Shown in pieces: positions 11,389 to 24,800 of a DNA stretch of 64,000 nucleotides. Source of the stretch: Balanoglossus misakiensis (Eukaryota > Hemichordata); assembly GCA_040954595.2 (NCBI GenBank), contig CM082597.2:124001-188000 (forward strand). Direction: 5' to 3'. The position numbers and the translations under genes are program-made. Under the pieces are notes generated by a model. It was not told the DNA's origin and made no database searches. It worked only from the letters and a program-made list of their open reading frames with translations. Position 1 is the first letter of the stretch, and the number at the start of each line of letters is the position of its first letter.

Positions 11389-14300
11389 GTTCTGTTAATG
11401 AGTCTCTTCAATTACTAAATAGTTAATAAAGAAACACTGTTCAGTTTAAATCCTCGCACCCATGTTTTAGTTTTGAGTCTGAGCTACACACACAGCTCAG
11501 GACGAGACGTCATTCATATCACACAAAGCATGAGCCAACCCTGGAGTGTCGTGTGCAAAAGACGAACAATATACTACCATGGCAACGGAGGCAAATACAA
11601 AACAACGACTGCATGGTTGACCTCTCACGCCATGGATTTATGATGTGGTTGTTCCATTTTCTGGGAGGGGTGGCAGGTGTACTTCGTAAGGTGAAATTTT
11701 CTTTGGGAAATATCACACAGCCAATCCATATCAACGTAGAAAACAGGTTTTATTGCACATGACCATTCTAATGCACATTAACAACGGTGCTACAATAACA
11801 CCTATACTGCATGATTTCCATGACAATGACAAACAGTGCTCAAAAATTCGATTATGAAATTCTATCAGATGTACAACTCTGCAGATTTCACTTCACATGC
11901 ATTCTACATTTACAATATACTGATACTCCATCTCACAATACACATACCTCATCACTTCACATCACATCACACAGCAAAGACTTCTCTGTGGGCTGGCCAC
12001 TAAAGTATCAAAATGTTATTCACCCTATAAAGTATAAAAGAAAAAGAACCTACTAGTAAATTTTTTAAGTGTACAATTGTGATGTTAATTATGACTACTA
12101 TACTAACAACAGATTTACAGTGAGACCCCTGACCTTAGAGACTAACTTCCTTGTGGACAAGTCAACACCAACAATGAAAACAAAGAATGTGGACTCAAAC
12201 ACGCTGGTCGAAGAATTACAATAAATGTAAATGAAACAATATTCTAGTCTCTAAAATCATATTTGAAGTTACATATCTGGTTCTATCAGAAGCAGGTTTT
12301 TGTATACATTAAACATTAACACTATTTTACAATGTAAGCTAAAATATGATCTAAGTAGAACTCTTATGTCCAGTTTGCAGATCCAATTTCTCAAAACAGA
12401 ACAAAATGGAAACATTGCAATTATCACATGACACAAAAGATTTAAACAGATGGAGAATGAGTAGCTAGAGACAAAGTTGAAACAATTAGTAAATATTTGA
12501 AATTATTTTTACAAGTAGAAACTGTCTCGTACAAGAAAATGACATTGACGGACAGTTGAACTTTGAATCACATCTACCCTATGCACTTGAAAATCATTGA
12601 ATCTTGACCCAAATAATAATATATTCCACTGCAATAGTATATATAAATAATCTTACCAGCTCAGGTGAGTTCAAAGGTCGACCATTGCTAAGGAACACAC
12701 AATTATTAATGTGCTCACTGGTTTAAAAACACAAATCTCGCAATATCCAAGTGATTCTTGTATTTTTTTTTACATAAAAACAATTCACATACAACAGCTC
12801 AGTTTCTGGAGTACTTGTTGAATAAAAGTAATTTCCTGTCCATGCAGTGTCTTGCTAAGGAAGAAATCAATTAACACCTGATAACCTTAAAAAGACAAGA
12901 AAATGAAAATTTGAGTGAACAACATATGCTTATATTGTTCTAAAACCATGGAAAAATACCTCTCCCCAAAAGACCAACAAAATTATAAAGTCAAACTGCA
13001 AAACTGGTTGAAAGTTTTTCTCTGACATTTATACAATACTGGAAATAAAACTACAAATATAAAAAAAGATAAATATAAAACTACAGCTAAAAATAAATAT
13101 GTATTCAATGCCACTAGAGGGCGCTATTGATAACACCTGCTAAAAATATTGTAAAAGAAATATTTACAGACAAAATAAATTATATTCTGAAAGGTTAAAA
13201 TAATAGCTGAATACTACTGGTAAAATTTCTACAAAAATTCGAAAACACTTAACAATTTTTATGTGGTGCATGTAAACTGACTAAACAATTTCATCCTTTT
13301 TGACACTTGCCATACGCCTCAGCTACAAATTACCTCTGACAGTACAAGTAACACAATATTCCTCGTCTACAATCAATCATAAAATACTATGTCTGTATTA
13401 AATAATCCCTAAACAAAATTTGTGATATTCCTAGTTAACATCAATCTCATCTTATTGATATCTTGTATCAAAGTTTGTAAGAAGTGAATAACTCCTATCT
13501 GATCTTATCTATCAAAAGATTTAGAAATTTTAACTATTTAAGAGTCATTTTATTTTCACATGATTATTTGCTTAAAAAGTTTAGAATGTTATTTTTAGGA
13601 ATTATAAGTTGAATTTTATTTAGGGACAAAAAATGTACTCTTATGTAAGATGATGATGAAATAATCATGATCATCGCCTAGGATAGTGGCAATAGGAAAT
13701 ACTTGGCCATAATGTAACATCAAACCATACATGCCTTTTAGGATATGGAGGACATACCATGAGAGAGAAAAAACTAAATTCATTGCAAGAAAATATGGGA
13801 TTCCCATTCCATGAAGGACTACAGAGTTGATTATGACATCAAGATTATTTGTCCAATGATTAAACTCAAATGAGACATTATTCTGCTAAAAATTATGACA
13901 AACCTGATAAGTACCAGAATGTTTGGAATGTTAATATATTTGAGGTTAAATCCATGCCTGTTGTCCCGCATAAACCCTAAAGCATAGCACCCCTTGATCA
14001 CAGAACCCTTCAGATATTCTCTTGATTAAATTTAAAGCTATCTAGGTTTAACAACTTTTGATCAAAATCATTGTTTTATGCCCTAGAATTAGCAACTAGT
14101 TTAAACAACAAAACAAAATAGCAAGCATAAGTTCTTTACTTTGACTTTAAACAAAAAATAAGCCCTTCTTTGGCCTGTAAATGTCACCATTGTAAATTTA
14201 CACAATAAAACATAAATATACATAATAGTATCTAAAAAATGCCATTGTACCATAACTCTTACAGGGACAATCTCACTTGCCTTGGAAGTATTATGTTTCC

Positions 14301-14765
14301 AACAAATGTATTCAGACAACCGTCAGCTAAATTCACATGAACATAAAGCAAGTGTAAAGTGATAAACTGAATTCTTTCAAATTACATGGAGATCACTCAC
14401 TGCATGGTTCTAATGAAGTCACATATCCCTCAATCCTCACCCCACAAGACCCACCCACCCTATCATATCCCCCATCCCACTAATTTCCCAACGACTGTAG
14501 CACAGTACTGTAGATATCCAATAATTTATCCTGATTTGTACCATACAAGACTGCACTGAATGAAATCTGTGACGTCTGCCACTCGTAGATTGAATTGTTC
14601 ATTTTGTATGTGGTCAATCAAGAAGGGCAGTCTTCAATGGGACAAATCGGACAGATTTGTGGGTAATTCATAGTACTGTGCATAAATTTAACCGACATAA
14701 ACATTGGCACAAACCATTAGCCAGAAACGCGTGGGGGTAGACAGATTGAAATCACATGACAAATG
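11389..14765. other. Intergenic region and probable long 3' UTR of the ZDHHC gene
   Basis: AT-rich DNA between the SSUH2 start and the ZDHHC stop. The part next to 11388 should hold the SSUH2 promoter. The part next to 14766 is probably ZDHHC 3' UTR. One 31-nt interval at 12657-12687 (minus) has a good acceptor (TTCCTTAG) and donor (GTAAGA) and could be a small alternative exon. Nothing else could be supported. Confidence 0.4.
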
Positions 14766-17400
14766 TCATACATCATACTGTGCAGCAGGAACGTAAGATG
14801 ATGAAGATAGTTGTTGGCATGGAAACAACCACAAGATCATAGGTCCTCTTCCAAAGACTTCACTAAGAAGTGCTAGTTTGGGTTTTTTGGCTCTGCTTAC
14901 ATCGTCACATTTCTTTTGGACAGATTCCACCCCGGTCTCATCATCAAAGATGGCTGTCAACTAAAAAAAAATTAACATTGTATTCTTAAAAATTCTTCTT
15001 TTAAACATGAAATAGTCATCATACTCATGCCAAGTCATCCAAGGAATTCATAAAAATGCACAATAACCATGGTAACTATTACTTACCTGATCACAGAGTA
15101 TGGCAGTAACAAAAAGTCCAAACAAAATGGATTCAACAATCAATACAACCGTATGAGCACTGTGGATACAATTACAGAAAACAAATTATTTCACTACAAC
15201 TTGAAAAAAATATGGTGTTTCTTGCCATCTCAGGACTAATGTACATTGCCTAAGGTCTGTCAAATATCTTTCACCGTTCACATTAATTTCATACTCATCT
15301 ATACAAACCTGATAAACTGTATGATTTAAGCATAATCATGTCAAATTGGTTAAATTGGTTTGGCAGTAAGACAGCTAAAAATGCAAACAACCACTGCACA
15401 AGTGGTATGAAATGGGAAACCAAATGTATATCACATCTAATAATGCTATAATCATTTCCAGAACTTACATTTTCCTACTCTGATTGGCAGTTGATATTTC
15501 ACATTCCTTACAATCCACCAACCAGCTGACAAGAACAAGAACAAGGCTATAAACACTGGCCACACCTGGAGTAGAAAGAAACACAATGCGTTAGAGATGT
15601 GTGTGTAGTGTAAATAGAGAGGTGGCCTAACAGACAAAATCACACCTGCGTAAGTGTTCAGCTTACAGAATACCACATTAACCAATAAATGCACTTTACA
15701 TGCGAGAAATAATGTGTCCTCCTCAAGCCGTTTTCATTATTACAATTCTCAAATTCAATCATGGTGCTAAAATCATTTCCTTAAACAAAAACTTACCTAC
15801 ATAGAACAGAAACTGAATAAAAAACTTTTGATTGAATTCACCAACACAATTATTTATCCTGAAAAATAAAGAAACATGATTTGAACTATTTTCTTGAATT
15901 ACATGTAACATGTTTTGTATTACGGTATCATGGCAGACACAAATATCAAACACTGTTTTCATGTCAATGGATTTGGAAAAATCCTTTTAAAGTTTTAACT
16001 ATCGGTACATGTGTAAATTTGATGCAATTACACCTTAGTACAAACCCACTGGTAAATATCACACAGACATGATGATTGTTGCCTGGCGGCTGAAATATTT
16101 CAATTTGCGTAAATAGTTCTGAACACTAACCATGGACAATGGTGATCCATCTTGCGTATGCATCTTCGACAAATCCGACAATGATGTGCTCGCGGTGGTC
16201 GATATGTTTCACATCGTTGACACACAGTCCAGCTTTCACCCTCCTGAAATGAGAAATAAAATTCACAGGGTGAGATAGGGTGGTGTTACAGGAATATGGA
16301 GTTCAATCATCTTTGGAATTCATTCTCTCAAACTTAGATGATATGGATGTGAATCGAGAGAGATGTGGACAGAAAGAAAGAAAGAACCATATCTCTACAT
16401 TTGATTTTAAAATCAAATTAGACAGAGATACAACCAGAATAATACCAACAGGATATGATTTTACTGGCACTCTTGTCAACCTGGGATTCATTATATGGAG
16501 AGTGAACTTCTTGTCTATATTACTACTGATATATTCTATGGATTTATACTCAATGAGATCAGCATACCAATAGATGGCTAAATACAATATTTGATTCAAT
16601 TATATTCTATTCTGCTCTGGTTTGTTTAACTGATAAGAAGAATCCTTAGACAAGCCACAATAATCAGGTTTAACAACATGCTGTAGAAACAAGAACTTTG
16701 TGGCTGACATCAATCTGTGATGTAAATATATGCAAACAGAGTTTGTATCAAGTTTTCCTCCACAAAAGAGTGCTTGTTATTACCAGTACTATAGGGGGTT
16801 CTTACCAAGTCTGCAAATGGTTGTACTTGTGTTATATATACACCTGCGTTAAATGTGCATATACCTAGGGGGTTAATTATTCAATGCTACTTACAGAATC
16901 AAACTGTGGTTGTACCAGCAGTAGACCCAATTTACCTTATTCCCTATACTTTACTGCCATACATCCCAAACTGCAGTGCATGCTATCTGCAGGCTGGAAA
17001 TTGATATTTTTTTTTACCTCAAATTCTTCTATTGGTAAACTTTGACAGTATGAGTAGAGAAGTGTTTCTGAATAAAAAATGGAAGACTGGATACACCAAG
17101 ATGCAATGTGTTAGAAGTTTCATCAACTCTAAACCCTTTCACCACCATGGTTCAGTCCAACCCCATTGTTTTTTATAGTAAGGTTGGACCTCTACAGAGG
17201 GAACTGGGGGTGAAAGGGTTAACGACAAACACAAACTGTTGCTCTCATCTTTCTTTGCACATGAATTCAATCACAACCTCAGTGTAAACATTTTTATGGA
17301 AATATCAAGAAAGGCATGAAGAGCACTACATGTACTTTTGTGGAGCTCCATGGTATTAGAATTAATGTGATCTTAACTCAGTTGCTGCTGACATTGCTGT

Positions 17401-17478
<78 letters not shown>

Positions 17479-18602
17479 CAATAAATGGCTTACCTTGTCC
17501 AAAACTTTCTTTGGTGGTTGGCCAGCTCTGACATCAGAAAAATCTAAAGCTGTTGAAGGCAGTGGTACAATGCCTGTTTTAAAAAGTTGAAAAAAGAAAA
17601 AGATGAAATTTACATTAATTTCTGTATGTGACTGATATAATTTTTGTCAAAATCAACAAAAACAATTATGTTTATTGTTCAACCTGCAGGCCATTCAACA
17701 TCATTCACCAACATTGTGAAAACAGTAAGAACACTCATTCAACATCAGTCAACTTAATATTTTTACCTGTATTTTTGTTTTATAAAATAAATAACATAAG
17801 ATCAGGGGTGTTTCAAGGAATAATCTGAACAAAGTGTAAAGCGTTTCACTTACCAGGGTCAGAAAATACAGCTCTGGCATGTGACATCAGCAGGAAAAAT
17901 ATTAAAATATTAAAAAGCACTGCATTGAATCCTCCCCATAAACTGCAAAGTCGAAAAAGAGAGAGTTCATGTCAACTATACATTACAACAAATTTTTGAC
18001 CAAAGGCAAAATTTACAAAAAATATTGAAAAATACAATTTTGCTAATTTTGTTAGTTTTTGATCAAATCTGATAGAACATCTCTGAATACCATTTCATGA
18101 AGTTAAAGAGCAAATGGAGGAGCAGGTTTAGAAATAAGATTTTGACAATAACACATGAAGAAAAATACTAGTAATATTCTGTGATTCACTGCATTGTGCA
18201 TTCTGAATGAGATGCAGATGCACTGAATCATTCGCCAGTTTCCAGCACTTGAGGTCCTATGCACAACTTGTACTGGAATATACTTGGTCACTGACAAACG
18301 ATCAAATGTGGTCTGTAAAGAGTGAGAGATCGCTCGAGAATACATTTGATCGCTATGTGCTGCACCTACAGGCTACACCTGTGCAGGTAGTTCTGTGACA
18401 ATAGTACCTGCACTGACTCACTCAGCTGAGGCTCAGCAAAGTTCACAGTAAAATTTAAACACAGAAAATGACCAACTGCCTACCTGTTTGACAAAGAAGG
18501 TATAATTAACCATTCTATGACGACGTAATCTGCGTAAAATACAGCGGTGTAGGTTATAACGATACAGGTAATACCACAAGGATCTGCCCTGAACACCACC
18601 AT
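14766..18602 (-). CDS. DHHC palmitoyltransferase, ZDHHC3/ZDHHC7-like
   Basis: Eight exons (18602-18484, 17942-17854, 17573-17494, 16243-16131, 15858-15797, 15565-15469, 15159-15087, 14960-14766) sum to 828 nt, giving 275 residues. The start [13 protein letters not shown] leads into TM1. TM2 contains [25 protein letters not shown], where the SDPG ending matches the DPG motif of DHHC enzymes. The Cys-rich domain reads [18 protein letters not shown] and [14 protein letters not shown], so the catalytic DHHC is intact, followed by [13 protein letters not shown]. Two further hydrophobic stretches follow, then DDETGVESV, close to the post-TM4 segment of ZDHHC3/7. The family S-acylates cytosolic cysteines, mainly at the Golgi. 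Exons and phases are consistent. Whether it is the single pro-orthologue of ZDHHC3 and ZDHHC7 cannot be decided here. It is head-to-head with the PAG-like gene. Confidence 0.92.
17132..17220. repeat. Short TIR element, CCCTTTCACC family, copy 1
   Basis: It starts aaccctttcacc and ends ggtgaaagggtt, forming terminal inverted repeats of about 12-15 nt. The core contains ggttggacctctacagagg. Related copies lie at 22550-22633 and 40341-40425. Confidence 0.55.
17400..17476. repeat. (GAT)n microsatellite
   Basis: An uninterrupted run of about 25 gat/tga triplets lies 18 bp from the donor side of ZDHHC exon 3. It is intronic on the minus strand; the plus-strand poly-Met reading is an artefact. Confidence 0.95.
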
Positions 18603-18828
18603 TTTGGATACGTCATTCGACCCTCTAACTTACTGGAGATTCTCTCAGGTTAACTTCAACCACGCCCTCTACGTCAAGTGTAAACCAATCAACACAGAAA
18701 ATGGCAGAGACTGTGTCGGATTTCTATGTTTTCATTTCCTGGTTTTGAAGAACGCTAATTATGAGCCAACTAGGAGAAATCGGGGTTGTTCTATCACAGT
18801 AGCTCTACAGTACTAAGTCCAGAGCAAG
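18603..18828. promoter_or_regulatory. Divergent promoter region between the ZDHHC and PAG-like genes
   Basis: Only 226 bp separate the two ATGs (18602 minus and 18829 plus), so the 5' UTRs and core promoters must share this interval. No TATA box is evident at a suitable place. Co-expression is inferred from the arrangement, not seen. Confidence 0.55.
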
Positions 18829-21800
18829 ATGGGATCGTTTGTTATTAGTTTTATTCTCGTGTTTACGACGCTGACGTGCTCGAAATCTGCACCCCTCAAT
18901 GGCAAGGAATCTGTCGTTGTCTCCTCCTTGACCGAGATCTGCAAGTTTACGATCGCTGGAGTGAGCGATCAAGCCATCGGTACAGAAACACTTTTCTATG
19001 AGGGAAGCAAAGTCGATGATACGACAGTTTGTCGCTACCATTTTCAGCAAGACGCTGCTGGGCAAAGCAAGTGGTCAAATTATCAGCAGGTAAGAATCGC
19101 TGTACTGTGTACACACTAACGAGTTACCTCCCCTGACCCCTCCCAATGATCAATGATACTACAAAAATTGTATATCAATCAATATCCATACGATCGCATA
19201 CTGGAGTATTCGATATGATGTTGTCTTGGTGGTGTATCGGCTGTTGTACGCCACTAGAAATTTGGGTAATGCTCAACAAATCTGATCATTTACTGGTTCT
19301 TTAAATCTCTTCACGGATGTCCGCCACACTAGTGTGGCGAGAGCATCAAAGAATGTAAAGATTGAGCTAACTGGTATCTGATTTTAATCAAGATTGATAT
19401 CTGCCCTACTTATCAAGGTTGTTTGGGCAGGGATCAAACAACACATATACACATCAAGTTTATTCTAGTGTGCAGTTCTTATAACTTTTAACTTTGCAAG
19501 TTAGTATATGTTCACAAAAAAACTAGAGCCATATAAGGTAAATTAAAACCTACTTCTTCCTCCTGAAACAGTGACCCTGTTCTGGTCTATTAGTGATTGT
19601 TCTTTTGCAAACATTGCCAGTAGTTCGTTAAGTATTTGAGTATCAGAACTTTTGTTCTCTTTGTGGAACAGTTCCCTAAAGAGAACAAAAGTTGTGATAC
19701 TCAAATACTTAAATCACATCCATGTTCTATTTAAACAGAAATTGCAAATGGATGAAAACTGTTTGGGTTTAAAGCACCGATCATGTTTTCAAAGTACTTT
19801 GATCTTTTTTATGTTTCGTTGAGTTAAGTTAATAAAGTTGAGCTGTTAAACTAAAGTTGTTTGTCTGGATGGTGACAAGTTAAGTGATCATAAAGGGAAC
19901 ACTCATTGAAAACTATTCAGGTCATAATAAGGACAATTCTAGAAGATAATATATAGTGTGACACAGATACTCGAGTTGCATTTGAAAACAAGGAAGTTTG
20001 CTCAACAAAAATCAAATCATTGAAGTGTAAAGTTGGGCGTGCTCTCGAGGTTTTCTTTGGGAAAATCTCCAAAGATGGTTTAGTCACTTCATTACTCAAT
20101 TAAATGCCCTTTATTTGAGAATCTAGTCATTTTAATTAGTAACATATAACTTCCGGTGTTACGCATTTAACTGTGAAAGGATTTCTGTGTTCACACTCTT
20201 TCTTTTCATGACAAATTCCAAAAAAGGGGGAAAAAAACATTTCTACTTAACAGTTTGCTTGACAGTTTCAGTGCGTAGTTAGGTTCTGTTTGCTAATAGG
20301 TTGTATTTTATAAACTTAACTACAGACCTGACAGTTTAATAGTATGTGATTTTATTAGTGATCGTATGACATGATGACACATCTGTGACAAAGACTTCAT
20401 GACTGAGGTAATGGCAGTAACAGTAGGGCTGACTAATTTCATTATATTGCAAAGTGACTCACAACACACAGGAATCTTGTTCAGTGTACAATGTATTAAT
20501 CCATATTAATCTGGTTATCCAGACCTACGTAAAGCTACTAGTATTTAACCTGAGCTAGCCTGTCTAATATCAATCATGTTGTTCACACTCACAGGACAAT
20601 GAAAGAGATATTACTTGCAAGTTGATTCTCTCTGTTTTTCCAAATATATTTCATCGCCAAAATTGTGACAAGACTTCGCTATCCTTGGCAGTGAGGTGTT
20701 TAGTGTTTGCTTTGAAAAATGAAGTATGTTGTTGATTGTTGCCAATAATAAATCATTGGCTGTATGTACTGTTTGCTTTGGTGCCACTGGGGGCAAAGAG
20801 AACTTAATAACGTGGTACCACAGCCAAGTGTAGCGGTTTGAACTTCTTCATACACACAGTACAAATCTAGATTTATTTTCTGATCTCTTGATACATATAC
20901 TACATGTTAGTTCAATGTTAGCTTATTGCCACTATTGTTTTGTGTAGCTTGTGTCATCCGATTGTGTTCTTGTACATGTATGCACCATTGCAAGATTTAA
21001 AAAATATGAGCACTGATAATCCCTCAATAGAATGGATCTTCATGGAAGGGCTATGTGTCTATAGCGGCTAAGACACACAGCCTTGCTACGCAGAGCTAAT
21101 AAGGAGAATGCCCTTGAAAATGTAGGCAATTTATACACAGATACCAGATTAGTTGATAGCGACACGTAATTGCTGTTATGCAAATTCAGGGTTTGCCAAG
21201 GACCCATTATGAATTGCTTTACAGAGGTCACATGCAGACCATATGACTGTAGCACAAGTTTACCTGTATTCTTTTGAAATGTTTGCTCCTCCAGTGTCAT
21301 TAAATTCTATCCATTCTTTCTTTCTTTACATCAGGCATTTACCAATGATGTCCGTGATCTAGATGATGTTGTGTTGGAGTGTAAACTAAAATCTGGTGAA
21401 ATAGTCCGGTCATGCCTGCAACAGAAAACATCAGGTACATATAATGTGAGTGAGTGAGTGAGCCAGCCAGCCAGCCAGGTTGAATGGATTGAAGGATGGA
21501 GGCTGAGATACAGTGAGTTCAAGAGATTGTACTTCTATGTTACATGTGAAAACTATAAGTAAGAATTTTTGTTTGAAATTGTCACATTCCAGTTGAAACT
21601 GATATCAAGAAATTACCAACAATAAAGTTGAGCAGACGACTGCTTTCAGCAGAAAGTGATGATTGGAAGGATACAGGCAGTGATTTGGTCTCAAGAGGAG
21701 CTGTGATTGGTGGACTCGGTGGAGTGATACTTCTGGTTATTGTGATTATACTCTGTGCTGGTAAAGGTGAAAAGTGAGTATTTGGCCATTTGAACCTTTT

Positions 21801-24800
21801 TCTTGTTTTCAAAAGGACTCCCCACAAACTTTAATACTAAGTGGCAAAGTATGCGGTTTTGAAGGCTATAATTTTTCTGAAAATCTGAAAATGCCACCAC
21901 TGACATCTTTCTTTCTTTTTTTCTTGACAGGGAGGAACCAGTGAAAGGAGTAAGAATCAGTAGACTATCCAGTTTTCAAGTTGGAGTAAGAACTTCTCAC
22001 CACCATGCTTTTAAAAATGCTTAAAATCTACTATGCAATGCTATCAGCATGCTCCTCCTCAAGGCTTACATTAGATATAGGCTGACAAGTTTTAGGAGTG
22101 TATAGGTTATCTATAATATATAGGCTTGGGTTGATAAGTTGTCTGAGGTATCTCTAAGATATGGGCTTACATGTACCGGTCAGTATTGTTTGGTTGAACC
22201 CCTATGGCTGTCATTAAGACTCAGACTCTCACCATACATGACCCCTTAACATAATTTTTCAAATGTACCTCAGTACATGTAGACCCATATTCTGTTGGCG
22301 TAAAGCATGAGAAAAATACTCTGCCAGAGGAATGTAATGTAATCAATACTTGCAAGGTACTGGGGTGGTTCATGCATGAAATTTTAACATGAATATCTCC
22401 CTGTGTGCCTGGTAGAATGTCAACTAACCACATTCATTCTAGAAATAGCTTGTAATGTGTTTACTTCATTTGCTTTTACTACCATTAGTTGAGTTTTGAT
22501 ACTTTTGAAAACTAATGCTGCTCTTTGTCTGCTTGTGGTGAATATTGACACCTTTCACCCCCAGATCATAGTTCAGTCTTCCTCTTTAGAGTTGCATGAG
22601 CCAACCCATGGACTATGATACAGGGGTGAAAGGCTTTAGTAAAAAAATGACACAATTTCTATGTACGTGAGAAGTTAAATACCTTACTCAATCAATTGAA
22701 ACTAGCTCTCTTCTCTGTCTTTGAGTAGCAATAATAGCCTTTGTTTAGGCAGCTCAAATTTAAAGGATCTTTCCCAGTTTGGTTAGAAAATTGTCACTAT
22801 CTTCTGTAGTTGTTTCTGTACCCCAATGTACCCTTGGCTGTTCTAGTTTAAAAATTAAAAAGAAATGCTAAATTTGTTAAACTTGGTTGGTTTTAAGTGA
22901 GCAAATATTTCATAAAACAGACTTTCCCTGTCTTATCTATCCAAAATACTTGAGTAGTTTGCTGATAGCATTCCATGTAGCAAAATAAGAACTCACCCCC
23001 TCCTTCCTATAAATGGAACTGTCCTTTGCCAATAGGATCACTCCATGTTTTACTGGAATTTGGGGGTGAGTTGGTGAGGTGGTGGTGTAAAAGTATCATT
23101 AATCATTAGTGTGGCAAAACCAAAACAGCTCACTGATGACAATTTGTGAAAATGATGCAGATGCAATGATGCAACCCATTGATGAATTCTATAGAAATGT
23201 AGTTAAATGGTAGTGAATTCTTTAGATGATTTTTGTAAAGATGCAGTCTGACAGTCAAGGTAAAACTGCATCATAGACATGTCCTGATTAGAGAGATGTA
23301 TAATATGGGAGTAAAAGGGTATATACAGTGTTGATAACTAAAGACATTATCTTGGTTTCAGGGTGGTAAAGTGTCAATGCAAGATGTCCGAGAAGCTTTG
23401 TCCAAGTGTGATTCATCAACAGAGACTGGTAACCATGACAACATTGACAATCGTAACAGTGTGGGTATGGATAGGAACAGCCTCCATGTTGACGGTCACG
23501 TTGGCAACAGCGTTAACAACCAACCACGTCCAAGCAGCCAAGTCAGTACGGCAAGTTCTGGTAGCATGCACGACAAATCACGATTGGTTCACACCAATGG
23601 AAAGTCTCTTGAACGGAGACTACCAGAGCCACCTCCAAATTCTGCACAACCAACACAAGATGATGACACTGATGGGGATTTGTACGACAAAATTCCAGAA
23701 AAAGATCCAAACTACGATAAAGTGAAGGATGAGAATGACCCGAACTATTCTAAAGTCAAAGACCCAGATTATGAGAAAATAAAACTGCAAGAGAAGAATT
23801 CCGACGAGACAAGAGATCCAAACTATGAACGGGTCAATATGGCTGCCGAGGATCCTGCTGGGGCAAGTGGTGGAGATGATGCCAAAGGTGATGACCTTTA
23901 TGCAGAGGTCAAAGGTGACAGCAAGGTCAACCTGGAAGATATGTACACAAAGGTATGATTTCCAAAAATTATGGCTAGGTTATTTCAGTGACAAATTTTA
24001 AAAGTATCTATGTGGCTTAACAGTCCAAGCCCATTGTTTACTATCACATTACAACCTTTACTTGTTTAGGTTGACAAGGACAGTAAAGCAAAGGATCGCA
24101 ATTCCACCAGAGACTCGACAGCATCAGACGATCCATACGCTACAGTCAAAGGTGAAGATGGTGCAGCGCCCCCTGTGCCGGTAAAACTACCAGACCTACA
24201 TTTGGAGAACTCTCCAGGACCATCACCACGGCAACAAAGGTAGAATTTAGACATGCCCCTTTCCCTCGGTGAATAGTGTAGAATATACATTTTTTACAGT
24301 CTATTTTCTCATACTTAGAGGTGACTGGCCCAGAAGTATTACCGATATGTCAGTTAATTTCAAGGGTCAGAATAGAAAAAGACAGAATCAGGTAACGTGC
24401 ATGTATAAAAAAAAGAGTTGCCATGACGAATGGTAAAAAGAATTCTGTTCTTAATAGGACTGCATCCCAAGGCAGTACTTCATCTGCTGGACCTCTGATA
24501 TCACCGATTGACAGACCGTTGCCACAGCAACCAACATCAAGTAATCAAAGGAAGGAACCATCGTACTCTGAGGTAAGAAATGATAAAACAAATTAACCAA
24601 AAAATGATGTGCTGTACCAGGCTATTCACAACCTGTCACAGACAGTCAAGGCGGCATAATGAAAAAATAGCAGATGGCTGCAACAAAGGTAGGTCTGTAT
24701 ACCCTGGGGTGTATGAGGTCTACCATAGAGCCGGAAATTTCTGTATATGACAATATATGTACATATAGTGACTGACTATGAGGGTAGCAACATATGGTTG

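Noticed and set aside
17316-17531. Plus-strand open frame with a long poly-Met run
   Set aside because: It is the (GAT)n microsatellite read in the ATG frame, within a ZDHHC intron.
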